Below, piece after piece: positions 55,531 through 64,000 of a stretch of 64,000 bases of DNA. The stretch covers positions 62,001 through 126,000 of the forward strand of contig NZ_AP023174.1 of NCBI RefSeq assembly GCF_013426895.1, written 5' to 3'. This DNA is from Paraburkholderia largidicola (lineage in GTDB: Bacteria; Pseudomonadota; Gammaproteobacteria; Burkholderiales; Burkholderiaceae). A program made the translations under genes and the position numbers. A model generated the notes under the pieces. That model worked only from the letters and a program-made list of their open reading frames with translations. It ran no database searches and had not been told where the DNA came from. Every line of letters begins with the position of its first letter. Position 1 is the stretch's first letter.

Positions 55531-56535
55531 TCAATAGCCGTACTGCATGCTTTCCTTCACGTTGCCCTTGTCGTAGAAGCGGTCCGACACCTTGACCCAC
55601 GTCGGAACCTTCTCGCCCTTGGCGAACTTCTCCGCGACATCGCACGCGAGCGGGCCGAAGAACGGGCTCGATTGCACGCTCGCGCCGAGTTCGCCGGCGG
55701 CGATGGCTTCGAGGCCGCCCTTTGTGCCGTCGATCGTGACGATCTGGATATCCTTGCCCGGCTGCTTGCCTGCCGCCTTGATCGCGGCGATCGCGCCAAG
55801 CGCCATTTCGTCGTTGTGCGCGTAGACAGCCGTGACATCCGGATGCGCCTGCAGCAGCGTTTCCATCACCTGACGACCCTTGTCACGCGCGAAGTCGCCG
55901 CTTTGCGACGCGATGATCGACATGCCCGGATTCTTCGCGATGACTTCGTCGAAGCCCTTCTTGCGGTCGTTCGCAGCGGACGCGCCCGTCGTGCCTTCGA
56001 GTTCGATGATCTTCGCCTTGCCGCCCGTCGCCTTGACGAGCCAGTCGGCTGCGCGATGGCCCTGGTCGATGAAGTCCGAGCCAATGAACGTGATGTAGTC
56101 GCGGCCCGCCTTCGCCACCGATTGATCGACGTTGCGGTCGACGAGAATCACGGGAATACCCGCCTTCTTCGCCTGCAACACGACAGGCGCGAGCGGCTTC
56201 TCTTCACGCGGCGGGAACACGAGCAGATCGACGTGCTGCGCGATCATGCTCTGGATGTCGGAGACCTGCTTCGAGTTGGACCCGTTGGCATCCGTCATCA
56301 CCATCTGCCAGCCGCACTTTGCGGCGATGTCCTTGAAGCTTTGCGTTTCGGCGAGGCGCCACGGGTTGTTGCTCTCCGTCTGCGCGAAGCCCACTTTCAG
56401 CGGTTTCTTGGCGGGAATCTTCGGCAGATCGTCAGCCTGCGCCGACGCCATCCCAAATCCCAAAGCCATTGCCAGCAATGCTGCGGCGAGCGGCTGAAGC
56501 CGTTGCCCGCGCGAATCCCGATTGTGCGACGCCAT
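55531..56535 (-). CDS. ytfQ: Sugar ABC transporter periplasmic binding protein (YtfQ-like)
   Basis: This 334-aa periplasmic sugar-binding protein has a signal peptide (LAAALLAMALGFGMASAQA, cleavage near residue 34) and a type-1 (LacI-like) fold: KVGFAQTESNNPWRLAETQS, DLLVFPPREEKPLAPVV, IPVILVDRNVDQ, VYAHNDEMALGAIAAIKAAG. The sequence style is YtfQ, the galactofuranose-binding protein of E. coli. ATG 56535 follows GGAGGAAG. It is the first gene of the importer operon, separated from the ATPase gene by a 452-bp hairpin-rich spacer. Confidence 0.9.
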   Translation of the reverse strand: MASHNRDSRGQRLQPLAAALLAMALGFGMASAQADDLPKIPAKKPLKVGFAQTESNNPWRLAETQSFKDIAAKCGWQMVMTDANGSNSKQVSDIQSMIAQHVDLLVFPPREEKPLAPVVLQAKKAGIPVILVDRNVDQSVAKAGRDYITFIGSDFIDQGHRAADWLVKATGGKAKIIELEGTTGASAANDRKKGFDEVIAKNPGMSIIASQSGDFARDKGRQVMETLLQAHPDVTAVYAHNDEMALGAIAAIKAAGKQPGKDIQIVTIDGTKGGLEAIAAGELGASVQSSPFFGPLACDVAEKFAKGEKVPTWVKVSDRFYDKGNVKESMQYGY

Positions 56536-56630
56536 GTCTTCCTCCAGTACCAGTTGGTGTGTTTTGCTTTTGTGCTTCAACTGCCGCCGGCACGTCGGTG
56601 GTGACCGGACGTGCCGATTATTCCATCGCG

Positions 56631-56660
56631 AATTATTATTGGTCAATCACTAATAATATT
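56631..56660. promoter_or_regulatory. Candidate LacI-type operator upstream of ytfQ
   Basis: An imperfect inverted repeat, AATTATTATTGGT (56631-56643) and ACTAATAATATT (56649-56660), lies about 100 bp before ytfQ at the very end of the lacI-type gene. The 11-mer ACTAATAATAT recurs at 57793 and 57882, on both sides of the regulator gene. Confidence 0.6.
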
Positions 56661-57725
56661 AATTGCTGCGCGTTTTGCCTCGGTAATTTCCCTGACTGAG
56701 CCACGTTCGATCAACGGACCGTCGAGCTTCACCATCCGGTGGCGCACGGGCGCGCCCGCCGCCTGGTTGTGCACTTCCTGAAGCAGCGTGTCGACGGCCC
56801 AGCGCCCCAGTTCGTAGTTCGGCAGCACGACGGTCGACAGCGGCGGATGCGTGTGGCGAGCGATTTCCTGATCGTCGTAGCCGAGCACGGAGACGTCGTC
56901 GGGCACGCGGTAGCCGAGCTGTTTCAGTGCCTCGATCGCGCCGAGCGCCATCAGGTCGTTCGCACAGAAGATCGCGGTCGGCGGATTGGGCTCGCGCATC
57001 AGCGACAGCGTGTGCTCGAAGCCCGTACCCGAACTCCAGTCGCCGTCGCGGACCAGCTCAGGCGCGAACGGCAGGTCGGCGGTAGCGAGCGCGGTGCGAT
57101 AGCCCTTCAAACGGTCTTTCGCCGCGTCCTGCCAGTGCTCGCCGTTGATGTAGCCGATTCGCCGGTGTCCCGCACGCAGCAGGAATTCGGTCGCGACATG
57201 GCCGCCCGCGACTTCGGCTGGCACGATCGACGACTGGCCGCCCTCGCTGGTGTAGCAGTTCAGCAGTACGGTCGGCACGCGCGCGAGCGCGGCGGGCAGC
57301 GTCACCTTGCGGGTGTAGACGGTCGCGTAGATCACGCCGAATACGGTCGGGCTTGCGAGGGCCGCGTCCAGCACCTGCTGCTCGATGTCGGCGTTGCCGT
57401 GCGTCGAGTAGACCGCGAGCAGCTTGCCGTTCGCGTAGGCGGCATCGCGCGCGCCGTCGATGTTCACGACGGGGTGCGGACTGGTCGAGATTTCGTCGGC
57501 GAGATAGATGATCAGATTGCGCTCGCCCGACGACGGCGGCAGCGGTTCACGCGGGGTGAGGCGATAGCCGAGATCCTGCGCAGTTTTCAGCACCTTGTTG
57601 CGAGTGGCTTCGGAAAACTTGGCGCTGCTCGCGTTGTTCAGGACGAGAGAAACAGTCGATTGCGACACGCCAGTGAGCTTGGCGATATCGGTCATCGTCG
57701 GGCGGCGCTGAGTCGATTTTTTCAT
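56643..57725 (-). CDS. LacI-family transcriptional regulator of the sugar importer
   Basis: The 360-aa repressor has an N-terminal helix-turn-helix (about 11-33, MTDIAKLTGVSQSTVSLVLN), the hinge helix region and a periplasmic-binding-protein-like effector domain (LLNCYTSEGGQSS; ICANDLMALGAIEAL; VLGYDDQEIARHTHPPLSTV). It lies directly upstream of ytfQ and divergent from galM. ATG 57725 (MKKSTQRRPTMTD) was chosen; an upstream in-frame region to 57794 is unlikely. It probably senses the imported sugar or a derivative and binds the AT-rich operators nearby. Confidence 0.9.
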   Translation of the reverse strand: MKKSTQRRPTMTDIAKLTGVSQSTVSLVLNNASSAKFSEATRNKVLKTAQDLGYRLTPREPLPPSSGERNLIIYLADEISTSPHPVVNIDGARDAAYANGKLLAVYSTHGNADIEQQVLDAALASPTVFGVIYATVYTRKVTLPAALARVPTVLLNCYTSEGGQSSIVPAEVAGGHVATEFLLRAGHRRIGYINGEHWQDAAKDRLKGYRTALATADLPFAPELVRDGDWSSGTGFEHTLSLMREPNPPTAIFCANDLMALGAIEALKQLGYRVPDDVSVLGYDDQEIARHTHPPLSTVVLPNYELGRWAVDTLLQEVHNQAAGAPVRHRMVKLDGPLIERGSVREITEAKRAAINIISD

Positions 57726-57792
57726 TGATCTGGCCGCGCAACGGCGGCTCGTTGACGGTGAATGCCGCAGGCATCGTTGTACTGACGGTACC

Positions 57793-57803
57793 ACTAATAA
57801 TAT
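57793..57803. promoter_or_regulatory. ACTAATAATAT half-site upstream of the LacI-type gene
   Basis: The 11-mer recurs here, 68 bp before the regulator start. It could allow autoregulation. The opposite half is not well formed. Confidence 0.45.
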
Positions 57804-57873
57804 GCGCTGGACAACACACGCAAACCCCGCTTTTTTACTCCACTACGACCGCCTCAGTGGTGGATTTCACCGG

Positions 57874-57890
57874 TATTATTACTAATAATA
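57874..57890. promoter_or_regulatory. Candidate LacI-type operator upstream of galM
   Basis: TATTATTA-C-TAATAATA is a perfect 8+1+8 palindrome in otherwise GC-rich DNA, about 80 bp before the epimerase gene, and includes the shared ACTAATAATAT 11-mer. It resembles the ytfQ operator. Confidence 0.6.
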
Positions 57891-57967
57891 TTGACCGATG
57901 AGTTCTGCCGTGCGATTCTCGCTCGCGCGGGCCGCTTCGGCGCATGGCATCGAACGCGCGCGCCCCG

Positions 57968-58993
57968 ATGACGTCGCAACCGCCCACGCCCATTCAAACG
58001 ACTATGCGCGAAGCTTCTCTCCATCCGTCCGCAGCCGATCCCGCCACCGATCTGCGCATCGACGATCCGTCGCTCGTCGTCTTGTCCAGCGGCGATACGA
58101 CGCTCGTGGTCGCGCCGGAAGTCGGCGGATCGATTGCTGCTTATTTCGAGGTTGTCCGCGAGCCAACGTCGCAACGCGCGCTGCACTGGCTGCGTCCGGC
58201 CACGCGCGCAGCGCTCGCCGCTGGCGATCCGCTGCGGATGGCGAGCTTCCCGCTGTTTCCGTATTGCAACCGCATTCGCGATGCGCGCTTCGAGTTCGAC
58301 GGTCGCACGATCGATCTGGGCGGCGACGGAAACGGCTATGCGCACGCGCTGCACGGCCACGCGTGGCGCCGGCCGTGGCGCGTCGGCGCGCGCACGGCTT
58401 CATCGGTCGAACTGCATTTCGAGCATGAGCCGGACAGCGAAAAGCGCGGCGACTGGCCGTTTCACTATCGCGCGAGTCAGCGCATTGAATTGCGGGGCGA
58501 TGCGCTACACGTGACGCTTGCCGCACAGAACCTGTCGGACAGCCCGATGCCGTTCGGCATGGGCCATCATCCGTACTATCCGCGCACGGCGAACACGGTG
58601 ATCACCGCGCATGTGGACCAAATGTGGCATGCCGACGCGCATGTGTTGCCGACGCATCTCGGCCCGCATGGCGCGGTCGATGCGCTCAGGCGCGGCATGA
58701 GTGCCGATGCCTTCGATCTGGACAATAACTTCAGCGGCTGGACGCGCAGCGCGACGATTGCATGGCCTGACGAAGCGCGCAGCCTGACGATGACCGCCGA
58801 TGCGCCGTTCGACCATATGGTGGTGTTCGCGCCCGCGAACGATGTGCAGTTGTGCGTCGAGCCCGTCACGAATACGACCGACTGCTTCAACGCGAACGCC
58901 AGCGATGGTGCACGAGAGCGCACGGGCTACCGCGTGTTGCAGCCCGGCGAAACGATCAGCGCCGGGATCAGCTGGAAGCCGCAGCGCGCCTGA
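57968..58993 (+). CDS. galM: Aldose 1-epimerase
   Basis: This roughly 341-aa mutarotase interconverts alpha and beta anomers of aldoses. The GalM-fold motifs are present: FPLFPYCNRIRDARFEF (about 80), HGHAWRRPW with the substrate histidine (about 135), GMGHHPYYPR (about 205) with a second histidine, and the C-terminal CVEPVTNTTDCF with the catalytic glutamate. The start is uncertain: ATGs at 57944, 57968 and 58004 are in frame with no strong ribosome-binding site. It is divergent from the LacI-type gene, so it probably acts on the sugar brought in by the ABC system. Confidence 0.87.
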   Translation: MTSQPPTPIQTTMREASLHPSAADPATDLRIDDPSLVVLSSGDTTLVVAPEVGGSIAAYFEVVREPTSQRALHWLRPATRAALAAGDPLRMASFPLFPYCNRIRDARFEFDGRTIDLGGDGNGYAHALHGHAWRRPWRVGARTASSVELHFEHEPDSEKRGDWPFHYRASQRIELRGDALHVTLAAQNLSDSPMPFGMGHHPYYPRTANTVITAHVDQMWHADAHVLPTHLGPHGAVDALRRGMSADAFDLDNNFSGWTRSATIAWPDEARSLTMTADAPFDHMVVFAPANDVQLCVEPVTNTTDCFNANASDGARERTGYRVLQPGETISAGISWKPQRA

Positions 58994-59014
58994 TACAGAC
59001 GCACCGAAGCGCGT

Positions 59015-59812
59015 TCAGTCGACGCGCAGCCGCGCCATATACGGCAGGTGATCCGATAGCCACGCTGTCTCTTGCGCCGGCTGGATCCATTCGACGGGCT
59101 TCATGCCGCGCACGAACATCTTGTCGAGCGCGAGCGCGGGCGAAAACGCGGGAAACGTGCGCCCCGGCTCGCCGAGCAGCGTCGCGACTTCTTCGAGGCC
59201 GTGCTCGCGGAAAAGCGGCACGGAATCGTTGCGCCAGTCGTTGAAGTCGCCCGCGAGCACGAGCGGACCGTCGGGCGCCTCCTTCGAAATCCAGTGCGCG
59301 ATCCAGTTCATCTGACGCAGCCGCGCCTGGCGCGTCAGCGCGAGATGCGCGCACAGCAGCGTCACCGCGTGGCCGCCGAACGTCGCGCGCGCAACGAGCA
59401 GGCCGCGTCGCTCGAAGCGGTGCGCGGAAATGTCCCAACGTCCGCCGAGATCGAGCGGATGCGGCGACAGGATCGCATTGCCATGCCGCCACGACGGCTT
59501 GAACACGTTCGGCCCTAGCGCGATCTGCAACTGCAGCGCGTCGGCGATTTCGGTCGCCTGACAATGCCATACGTCGTTGTCGATGTCGCCCAGGCGCGCG
59601 CCAAACGAGCTGGCCAGTACGGGGCCGGGCATCCGGCGCGCCATCGCTTCCTGCAGGAAGTACGCGTCGGCATGAACGGACTGCACCCAGCGCTGCATCG
59701 CCTGCCATGCCTGGAAGCCGAGTGGCGAGCGGCCCTTGTGCAGGTTCCAGCTCACGGCGATGAAGTCTTTCCGGTCTAAGTTTTCGCGTATCAGTTCTTC
59801 GGGGTTTCGCAT
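59015..59812 (-). CDS. Endonuclease/exonuclease/phosphatase (EEP) family protein
   Basis: This 265-aa protein has the complete EEP active-site series: VSWNLHKG (about 20-27), FLQEA (metal-binding Glu, about 52-56), CAHLALT, the metal/catalytic GDFNDW (about 192-197), LDKMFVRG and the C-terminal SDHLPYMA. It is cytoplasmic. Members cut DNA, RNA or phosphodiesters in lipids or nucleotides, so the substrate is open. It is convergent with galM (21-bp gap). Confidence 0.85.
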   Translation of the reverse strand: MRNPEELIRENLDRKDFIAVSWNLHKGRSPLGFQAWQAMQRWVQSVHADAYFLQEAMARRMPGPVLASSFGARLGDIDNDVWHCQATEIADALQLQIALGPNVFKPSWRHGNAILSPHPLDLGGRWDISAHRFERRGLLVARATFGGHAVTLLCAHLALTRQARLRQMNWIAHWISKEAPDGPLVLAGDFNDWRNDSVPLFREHGLEEVATLLGEPGRTFPAFSPALALDKMFVRGMKPVEWIQPAQETAWLSDHLPYMARLRVD

Positions 59813-59840
59813 GCCGCGTTATCCACGTCTTTCGTTAAGT

Positions 59841-60347
59841 TCACGGGTTGTTTGCGACGCTTGCACGCAATCGATATACGAGATTCGGGTCCTTGTCGAC
59901 GATCGTCCACGAAGTCCAGTCGCCGGGCGGCACCTTCAGCCCCGGATGGCTCGCGCTCACCTGACGAGGCTGCGGCGGCAGCTTGCAGCCGGTGCTCGTG
60001 GTGCGCGTGGACGGTTCTTCGAGCGTTTCCTGGGCGTCGATCAGGAACGTGACGCCGCTGGCATCCGCCTGGGTCGGCGAAAGGGTCAGCGTGCGGGCGA
60101 GATCGATGCTGCCCGCCGGCACGTCCTTGCAACCGACGCTGTTCTGCACCACGTGATGGTGCGTATCCGTGCGCGCCTGGCCGACGGTCGTGTTGCCGTC
60201 GAACGAATCGATCTGCTGGCCGTCGCGCATCACCTGCAGTTCCCATTTGACGACGGGCGGCGCGCTGCGCGGCTGCGTTTGCGCCATCGCGCCCTGCGCC
60301 ATCAACGTGGTGCCGAACACGGCGGCAACGAGGCTGGTCTTCCACAT
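59841..60347 (-). CDS. Secreted hypothetical protein
   Basis: This 168-aa protein has a clear signal peptide (MWKTSLVAAVFGTTLMAQGAMA-Q). A beta-rich mature part follows (VVKWELQVMRDGQQIDSFDGNTTVGQ; a Thr-Asp-Thr-His-His-His segment). Two cysteines (NSVGCKDV and STGCKLPP) could form a disulfide. I do not recognise a named family. ATG 60347 was chosen for the signal peptide. It lies 28 bp after the EEP gene on the same strand. Confidence 0.65.
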   Translation of the reverse strand: MWKTSLVAAVFGTTLMAQGAMAQTQPRSAPPVVKWELQVMRDGQQIDSFDGNTTVGQARTDTHHHVVQNSVGCKDVPAGSIDLARTLTLSPTQADASGVTFLIDAQETLEEPSTRTTSTGCKLPPQPRQVSASHPGLKVPPGDWTSWTIVDKDPNLVYRLRASVANNP

Positions 60348-60673
60348 GAACAAAAAGTCTCCGGAATCGCTGCGTTTCGCTAAAGCGTGCGGCATCCGCG
60401 CGTTCTTTCTGCGACCGCCGACCATCTTACGCTTTATCGGGATAATGGTTTTCTGACACCCGATCTGGAACCAAGGTTCAGCGCCGGTGGTTACATTGCA
60501 TTGCAGATAGGGGCGCGGATGTGTCGATTCAAGCAATTGCCTCGCCCGACATGTGCGGTTAGCAGCAGACCCGCATGATTGCTGGCTTGCATGCCATTTC
60601 GGCGTCGTTACACTGAAATTGAAGCGGCGTCGGGGACGCTGCCGATGCAAGATCAGCACGACGGGGTGAAGCA
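60348..60673. other. Divergent intergenic region before the AAA ATPase gene
   Basis: This 326-bp region contains the promoter candidate at 60587-60614 and a short inverted repeat GGAACC-AA-GGTTC near 60468-60480. No other feature was supported. Confidence 0.4.
60587..60614 (+). promoter_or_regulatory. Candidate promoter of the AAA ATPase gene
   Basis: TTGCAT (60587-60592) and TACACT (60609-60614) with a 16-bp spacer resemble a sigma-70 promoter, about 60 bp before the start codon. Confidence 0.4.
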
Positions 60674-61651
60674 ATGACAACGGCCATGGTGAAGCAGGAA
60701 ATTGCGGTTGCATCGTTCAGCAAGGTCTATGACCTGGATCAGGTCGAGACGGCGTTGAACGAACTCAGCGAAGGCGCCAACGACGCACTGCGCTCCACAT
60801 ACGAAAAGATGCTGAAGGTCGGCAATCTGCGGTTTTGCGTGAAGCCGAACCGGATGCCGTCCATCGACGATCTGATCGAGTCGTTGCCCAACTTCACCGA
60901 GCCGCTCGACGACATCCGCAAGCAGGTCGCGCTGTGCCTCGAAACGGAGGACCGCCTCGAACTGATGCCGATCCTGCTGCTCGGCGATCCCGGCATCGGC
61001 AAGACGCATTTCGCGAAGCAGTTGTCACGGATGCTCGGCACCGCGTATCACTACGTCGCGATGAGTTCGTTGACGGCGGGCTGGATTCTGTCGGGTGCGT
61101 CGTCGCAATGGAAGAACGCGAAGCCGGGCAAGGTGTTCGATGCGCTGGTGCACGGCAGCTACGCGAACCCGGTGATCGCCGTCGATGAAATCGACAAGGC
61201 AACGGGCGACTCGCAATACGATCCGCTCGGCGCGCTTTACGCGCTGCTGGAGCACGACACTGCGCAGACGTTTATCGACGAGTTCGCGGAGATTCCGATC
61301 AACGCGGGCCATGTGATCTGGATCGCGACCGCGAACGACGAACGGGCGATTCCGGAGCCGATCCTGAACCGGATGAACGTCTACGAGATTCCGCCGCCGG
61401 ACCGGGACGGCTCGCGGCGCATCGCGCAGTCGATCTACAACGAAATCCGCTCGGCGCACGGCTGGGGCCAGCGGTTTCCCGCGCAACTGGGCGGCGCGGC
61501 GCTCGACGCGCTGGCGCAGGCGTCGCCGCGTGAAATGCGGCGCGCCATCCTGAACGGCTTCGGCTCGGCGCGAATCGCGAGCCGGGACCATATCGGCGCC
61601 GACGACATTCGCCTTGACTACAATTCGCGCCGCAAACCGATCGGTTTCTAG
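60674..61651 (+). CDS. AAA-family ATPase, Lon-ATPase-like
   Basis: This 325-aa single-module ATPase has Walker A GDPGIGKT (104-111), Walker B PVIAVDEIDKA (about 166-176), sensor 1 WIATANDERAIPEPILNRMN with the arginine finger, and a C-terminal lid ending LDYNSRRKPIGF. It resembles the Lon ATPase module without a protease domain. It has no membrane segment or partner gene here, so its target is unknown. ATG 60674 has GGGGTGAAG upstream. Confidence 0.82.
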   Translation: MTTAMVKQEIAVASFSKVYDLDQVETALNELSEGANDALRSTYEKMLKVGNLRFCVKPNRMPSIDDLIESLPNFTEPLDDIRKQVALCLETEDRLELMPILLLGDPGIGKTHFAKQLSRMLGTAYHYVAMSSLTAGWILSGASSQWKNAKPGKVFDALVHGSYANPVIAVDEIDKATGDSQYDPLGALYALLEHDTAQTFIDEFAEIPINAGHVIWIATANDERAIPEPILNRMNVYEIPPPDRDGSRRIAQSIYNEIRSAHGWGQRFPAQLGGAALDALAQASPREMRRAILNGFGSARIASRDHIGADDIRLDYNSRRKPIGF

Positions 61652-61884
61652 CGTCAATCGCGTGATTTATGCGAACAGGCCGCGCTTGCGCGGTCTGTTC
61701 ATTGTTCCAATGGTGCAGCTATTCCATAGCGTAAGCAGGGCGAATTGCGCCTGATTTGAACATATTCGAGCAACAGTCAATTCCGCTAATGAGGGTCGGC
61801 AATCCGATAGGCGAGGACTAGACTCCGTTCACTGAAATGCAAACCGCGTTTCGTTTGAACTGGACTTCACCTCAGGAACCGATC

Positions 61885-62172
61885 ATGAAGAAGCTCTCGC
61901 TTGCCGCTTTGCTGATTTCCGCAGTCGTCGCCGCGCCCGCTTTCGCCAGCGGCTACAGTCCGGCTCCGACGCAGACGCCCTCTAGCGTCAACGGACCGAA
62001 GACGCGCGCTGAGGTGAGGGCCGATCTGGCGCAAGCCCGCGCGAATGGCGAACTGAGCCTGAATCCGAACGCACCCGCTTATCCTCAGCAGTTTGCGACG
62101 GGCGGCTATACGGTGCCGATCGCCCATGTGGACCTGCGCCATCTGTTCAAACGCACAACTGCACAGGATTGA
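61885..62172 (+). CDS. DUF4148 family secreted protein
   Basis: This 95-aa protein has a signal peptide (MKKLSLAALLISAVVAAPAFA-S). The DUF4148 signature KTRAEVRADLAQARANGEL follows in the middle, then a Pro/Tyr-rich tail. The family is abundant in Burkholderiaceae with no known role. ATG 61885 follows CTCAGGAACC. A hairpin terminator is about 100 bp downstream. Confidence 0.85.
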   Translation: MKKLSLAALLISAVVAAPAFASGYSPAPTQTPSSVNGPKTRAEVRADLAQARANGELSLNPNAPAYPQQFATGGYTVPIAHVDLRHLFKRTTAQD

Positions 62173-62275
62173 TCAAGCCTGTTGTGGCTCCGGCGGAACG
62201 GGGCCGCCAAATTCACCTAGAATGAGCGTCGTGGGCGTACACTGAGTCAAACGCTCGACGCGTTCCCACATATTG

Positions 62276-62305
62276 ATGCCCGCAGCCGCACAAGGCTGCG
62301 GGCAT
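62276..62305 (+). terminator. Rho-independent terminator candidate
   Basis: ATGCCCGCAGCC / GGCTGCGGGCAT forms a 12-bp perfect stem with loop GCACAA, followed by TTGTGTCTGT. The T-tract is weak. It could end the DUF4148 transcript. Confidence 0.6.
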
Positions 62306-62452
62306 TTGTGTCTGTAGCGCGTCGCGTCATTTCGCATTGTGCATGTGAAGCGTTCGACAGCACGCGGTCACGGTTTCGACGACACCGCACGCTATCGAAA
62401 TCCTGGTGGATGACGAGGTAGAACGCGGCGCTTCAAGCCGCGTCCAACGGAC

Positions 62453-63559
62453 ATGGATCAGATCGAATGTGTGGTGATCGGCGCTGGTGTCGTCGGTCTT
62501 GCCGTCGCGCGTGCGCTGGCTGCTCGCGGACGTGAAGTGATCGTGCTGGAAGCGGCGGAAGCCATCGGCGTCGGCACGAGTTCCCGCAACAGCGAAGTGA
62601 TACACGCGGGCATCTACTATCCGCGCGGTTCGCTCAAGGCGGCGCTGTGCGTGCGTGGCCGCGAGATGCTGTACGACTACTGCGCCGAACGCGGCGTGCC
62701 GCACCAGCGCTGCGGCAAATTGCTCGTCGCGACTGCGCGCAACCAGATTCCCCAGCTAGAAAGCATCATGGCGCGCGGCAAGGAAAACGGCGTGCTGGAT
62801 CTGATGCGTATCAGCGGCGAGGAAGCCCAGGCGCTGGAACCGGCACTGCAATGTGTCGAAGCGGTGTTCTCGCCGCAGACGGGCATTGTCGATAGCCATC
62901 AACTGATGCTCGCACTGCAAGGCGATGCGGAACGCGACGGCGCTGTCTGCGCGTTCCATGCGCCCGTCGAAGCGATCGAAGCGATCAACGCGCGTTTCAT
63001 CGTGAAGGTAGGCGGCAGCTCGCCGACCACGATTGGCGCTGCGTGCGTGATCAACAGCGCGGGGCTGCAGGCGAACGCGATCGCACGCAAGATTCGCGGG
63101 CTCGACGCGCGTCATGTGCCGCCGCTCTATCTTGCGCGCGGCAACTACTTCAGCATTTCGGGCCGCGCGCCGTTCAACCGGCTGATCTATCCGATGCCGA
63201 ACGAAGCAGGACTCGGCGTGCATCTGACGATCGATCTCGGCGGCCAGGCGCGCTTCGGCCCGGACGTCGAATGGGTCGATTCGATCAACTACGACGTCGA
63301 TCCGCATCGGGCCGAATCGTTCTATGCGGCGATCCGCGCGTATTGGCCCGCGTTGCCCGATCATGCGCTGCAACCGGCATATGCGGGTATTCGTCCGAAG
63401 CTGTCCGGTCCCGGCGAGCCCGCCGCCGACTTCCTGATTCAGGGTCCCGCCGCGCACGGCGTGCGTGGTCTCGTGAATCTGTTCGGAATCGAGTCGCCGG
63501 GTTTGACGGCGTCGCTGGCGATTGCGCAGCGCGTGTGCGAAGTCAGTGGCCGCGCCTGA
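62453..63559 (+). CDS. FAD-dependent oxidoreductase (LhgO-like, DAO family)
   Basis: This 368-aa flavoprotein starts with the Rossmann dinucleotide fold [20 protein letters not shown] (about 7-26) ending in [21 protein letters not shown] (about 43-57) is typical of L-2-hydroxyglutarate oxidase LhgO and its relatives. The C-terminal part has YAGIRPKL and [10 protein letters not shown]. It probably oxidises a 2-hydroxy acid and feeds electrons to the respiratory chain; the exact substrate is inferred. It is not membrane-spanning. Confidence 0.85.
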   Translation: MDQIECVVIGAGVVGLAVARALAARGREVIVLEAAEAIGVGTSSRNSEVIHAGIYYPRGSLKAALCVRGREMLYDYCAERGVPHQRCGKLLVATARNQIPQLESIMARGKENGVLDLMRISGEEAQALEPALQCVEAVFSPQTGIVDSHQLMLALQGDAERDGAVCAFHAPVEAIEAINARFIVKVGGSSPTTIGAACVINSAGLQANAIARKIRGLDARHVPPLYLARGNYFSISGRAPFNRLIYPMPNEAGLGVHLTIDLGGQARFGPDVEWVDSINYDVDPHRAESFYAAIRAYWPALPDHALQPAYAGIRPKLSGPGEPAADFLIQGPAAHGVRGLVNLFGIESPGLTASLAIAQRVCEVSGRA

Positions 63560-63775
63560 AGGCGCAAGTCTGCAGCGAACCGTGCCGCGTGAATTCGACA
63601 TCGTTATGTAGCGAAGGTGACACCGCCGTGACGCGCTTGGCAGTCGCGCACACGCAGTACGATTCGCTTATGACGGGGATTTGAAGCATCACGCGCGCCG
63701 GCTTCATTGATATGCTTGGGGACCGCTGTCGTTAGAACGGCGTAGATCCCCACAATACCAATGGAGTGAGTTCCC

Positions 63776-64000
63776 ATGAACAATTCCCGTCGTACGTTTC
63801 TGATCACGAGTATCGGTGTGGCATCGACGCTCGCGCTGTCGCGCCAGGCGTTCGCCGATGCACCGAAGGTCGCGGAATCCGATCCGACCGCGCAGGCGCT
63901 CGGCTACAAGGAAGACGCGTCCAAGGTCGACAAGGCCAAATACGCGAAGTATGCAGCCGGCCAGGACTGCGGCAATTGCAGTTTCTATCAGGGCAAGGCC
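63776..64000 (+). CDS. High-potential iron-sulfur protein, N-terminal part
   Basis: The first 75 residues are visible. A Tat signal (NNSRRTFLITS, hydrophobic stretch, cleavage near ALSRQAFA-D) is followed by YAAGQDCGNCSFYQGKA, the first two [4Fe-4S] cysteines of HiPIP in the C-x2-C spacing. HiPIPs are folded with their cluster before Tat export and carry electrons in the periplasm. The start ATG has GGAGTGAG upstream. The last two cysteines are beyond the right edge. Confidence 0.9.
   Translation, partial: MNNSRRTFLITSIGVASTLALSRQAFADAPKVAESDPTAQALGYKEDASKVDKAKYAKYAAGQDCGNCSFYQGKA

Overview
The window is about 64 kb of high-GC betaproteobacterial chromosome. Gene content and order (argB - HAD nucleotidase - slmA - metX; hslVU - dksA; xerC - DUF484 - dapF - lpxL / metK; regBA) match the core of chromosome 1 in Burkholderiaceae, and protein style plus the repeats point to Paraburkholderia or a close relative. 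This is inferred from gene recognition, not from a database search. No rRNA, tRNA, CRISPR array or prophage was seen.

Layout. 1-19.3 kb is housekeeping: metX (cut by the left edge), slmA, a pyrimidine-nucleotidase-like HAD protein, argB, a CWC protein, a TPR/glycosyltransferase-like protein, the RegB/RegA redox two-component pair, hslVU, a dksA lacking most zinc cysteines next to a His-rich COG0523 metallochaperone, rlmI, xerC, a DUF484 gene, dapF, lpxL and metK with a structured leader. 19.7-22 kb holds a PhyH dioxygenase, a DUF3185 protein and a YghZ-type aldo/keto reductase. 22.05-24.14 kb is a long non-coding palindromic element (copy E1) split by an IS481-family insertion. 24.1-32.0 kb carries a small membrane protein, an MFS transporter and a three-gene RND efflux operon. 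32.4-37 kb has a 70-aa protein, an SrkA-type kinase, a secreted DUF3857/transglutaminase protein and a PepSY membrane protein behind a Fur-box-like site. 37.2-44.8 kb is a seven-gene molybdenum hydroxylase operon of the form-II CoxL class (coxS-coxL-coxM-moxR/coxD-coxE-coxG-xdhC). 45.0-45.75 kb is the second copy of the palindromic element (E2, opposite orientation). 45.8-51.3 kb has an amino-acid permease, a cytoplasmic histidine kinase/NarL pair, a ferredoxin-NADP reductase and a LysE exporter. 51.4-59 kb is a sugar ABC system (YtfQ/R/T-YjfF type) with its LacI regulator and a divergent aldose 1-epimerase. 59-64 kb has an EEP-family protein, a secreted protein, an AAA ATPase, a DUF4148 protein, an LhgO-like oxidoreductase and the start of a Tat-exported HiPIP.

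Most notable are: (1) the ~750-bp dispersed, multi-hairpin palindromic element, two copies in inverted orientation and one hit by an IS in the loop of its terminal hairpin; (2) a 50-bp tandem hairpin array directly upstream of the ABC ATPase ribosome-binding site; (3) the metK leader, in which a hairpin loop can pair with the Shine-Dalgarno region; (4) the cysteine-poor DksA beside a COG0523 zinc chaperone; and (5) the form-II CoxL operon, whose substrate is unknown.
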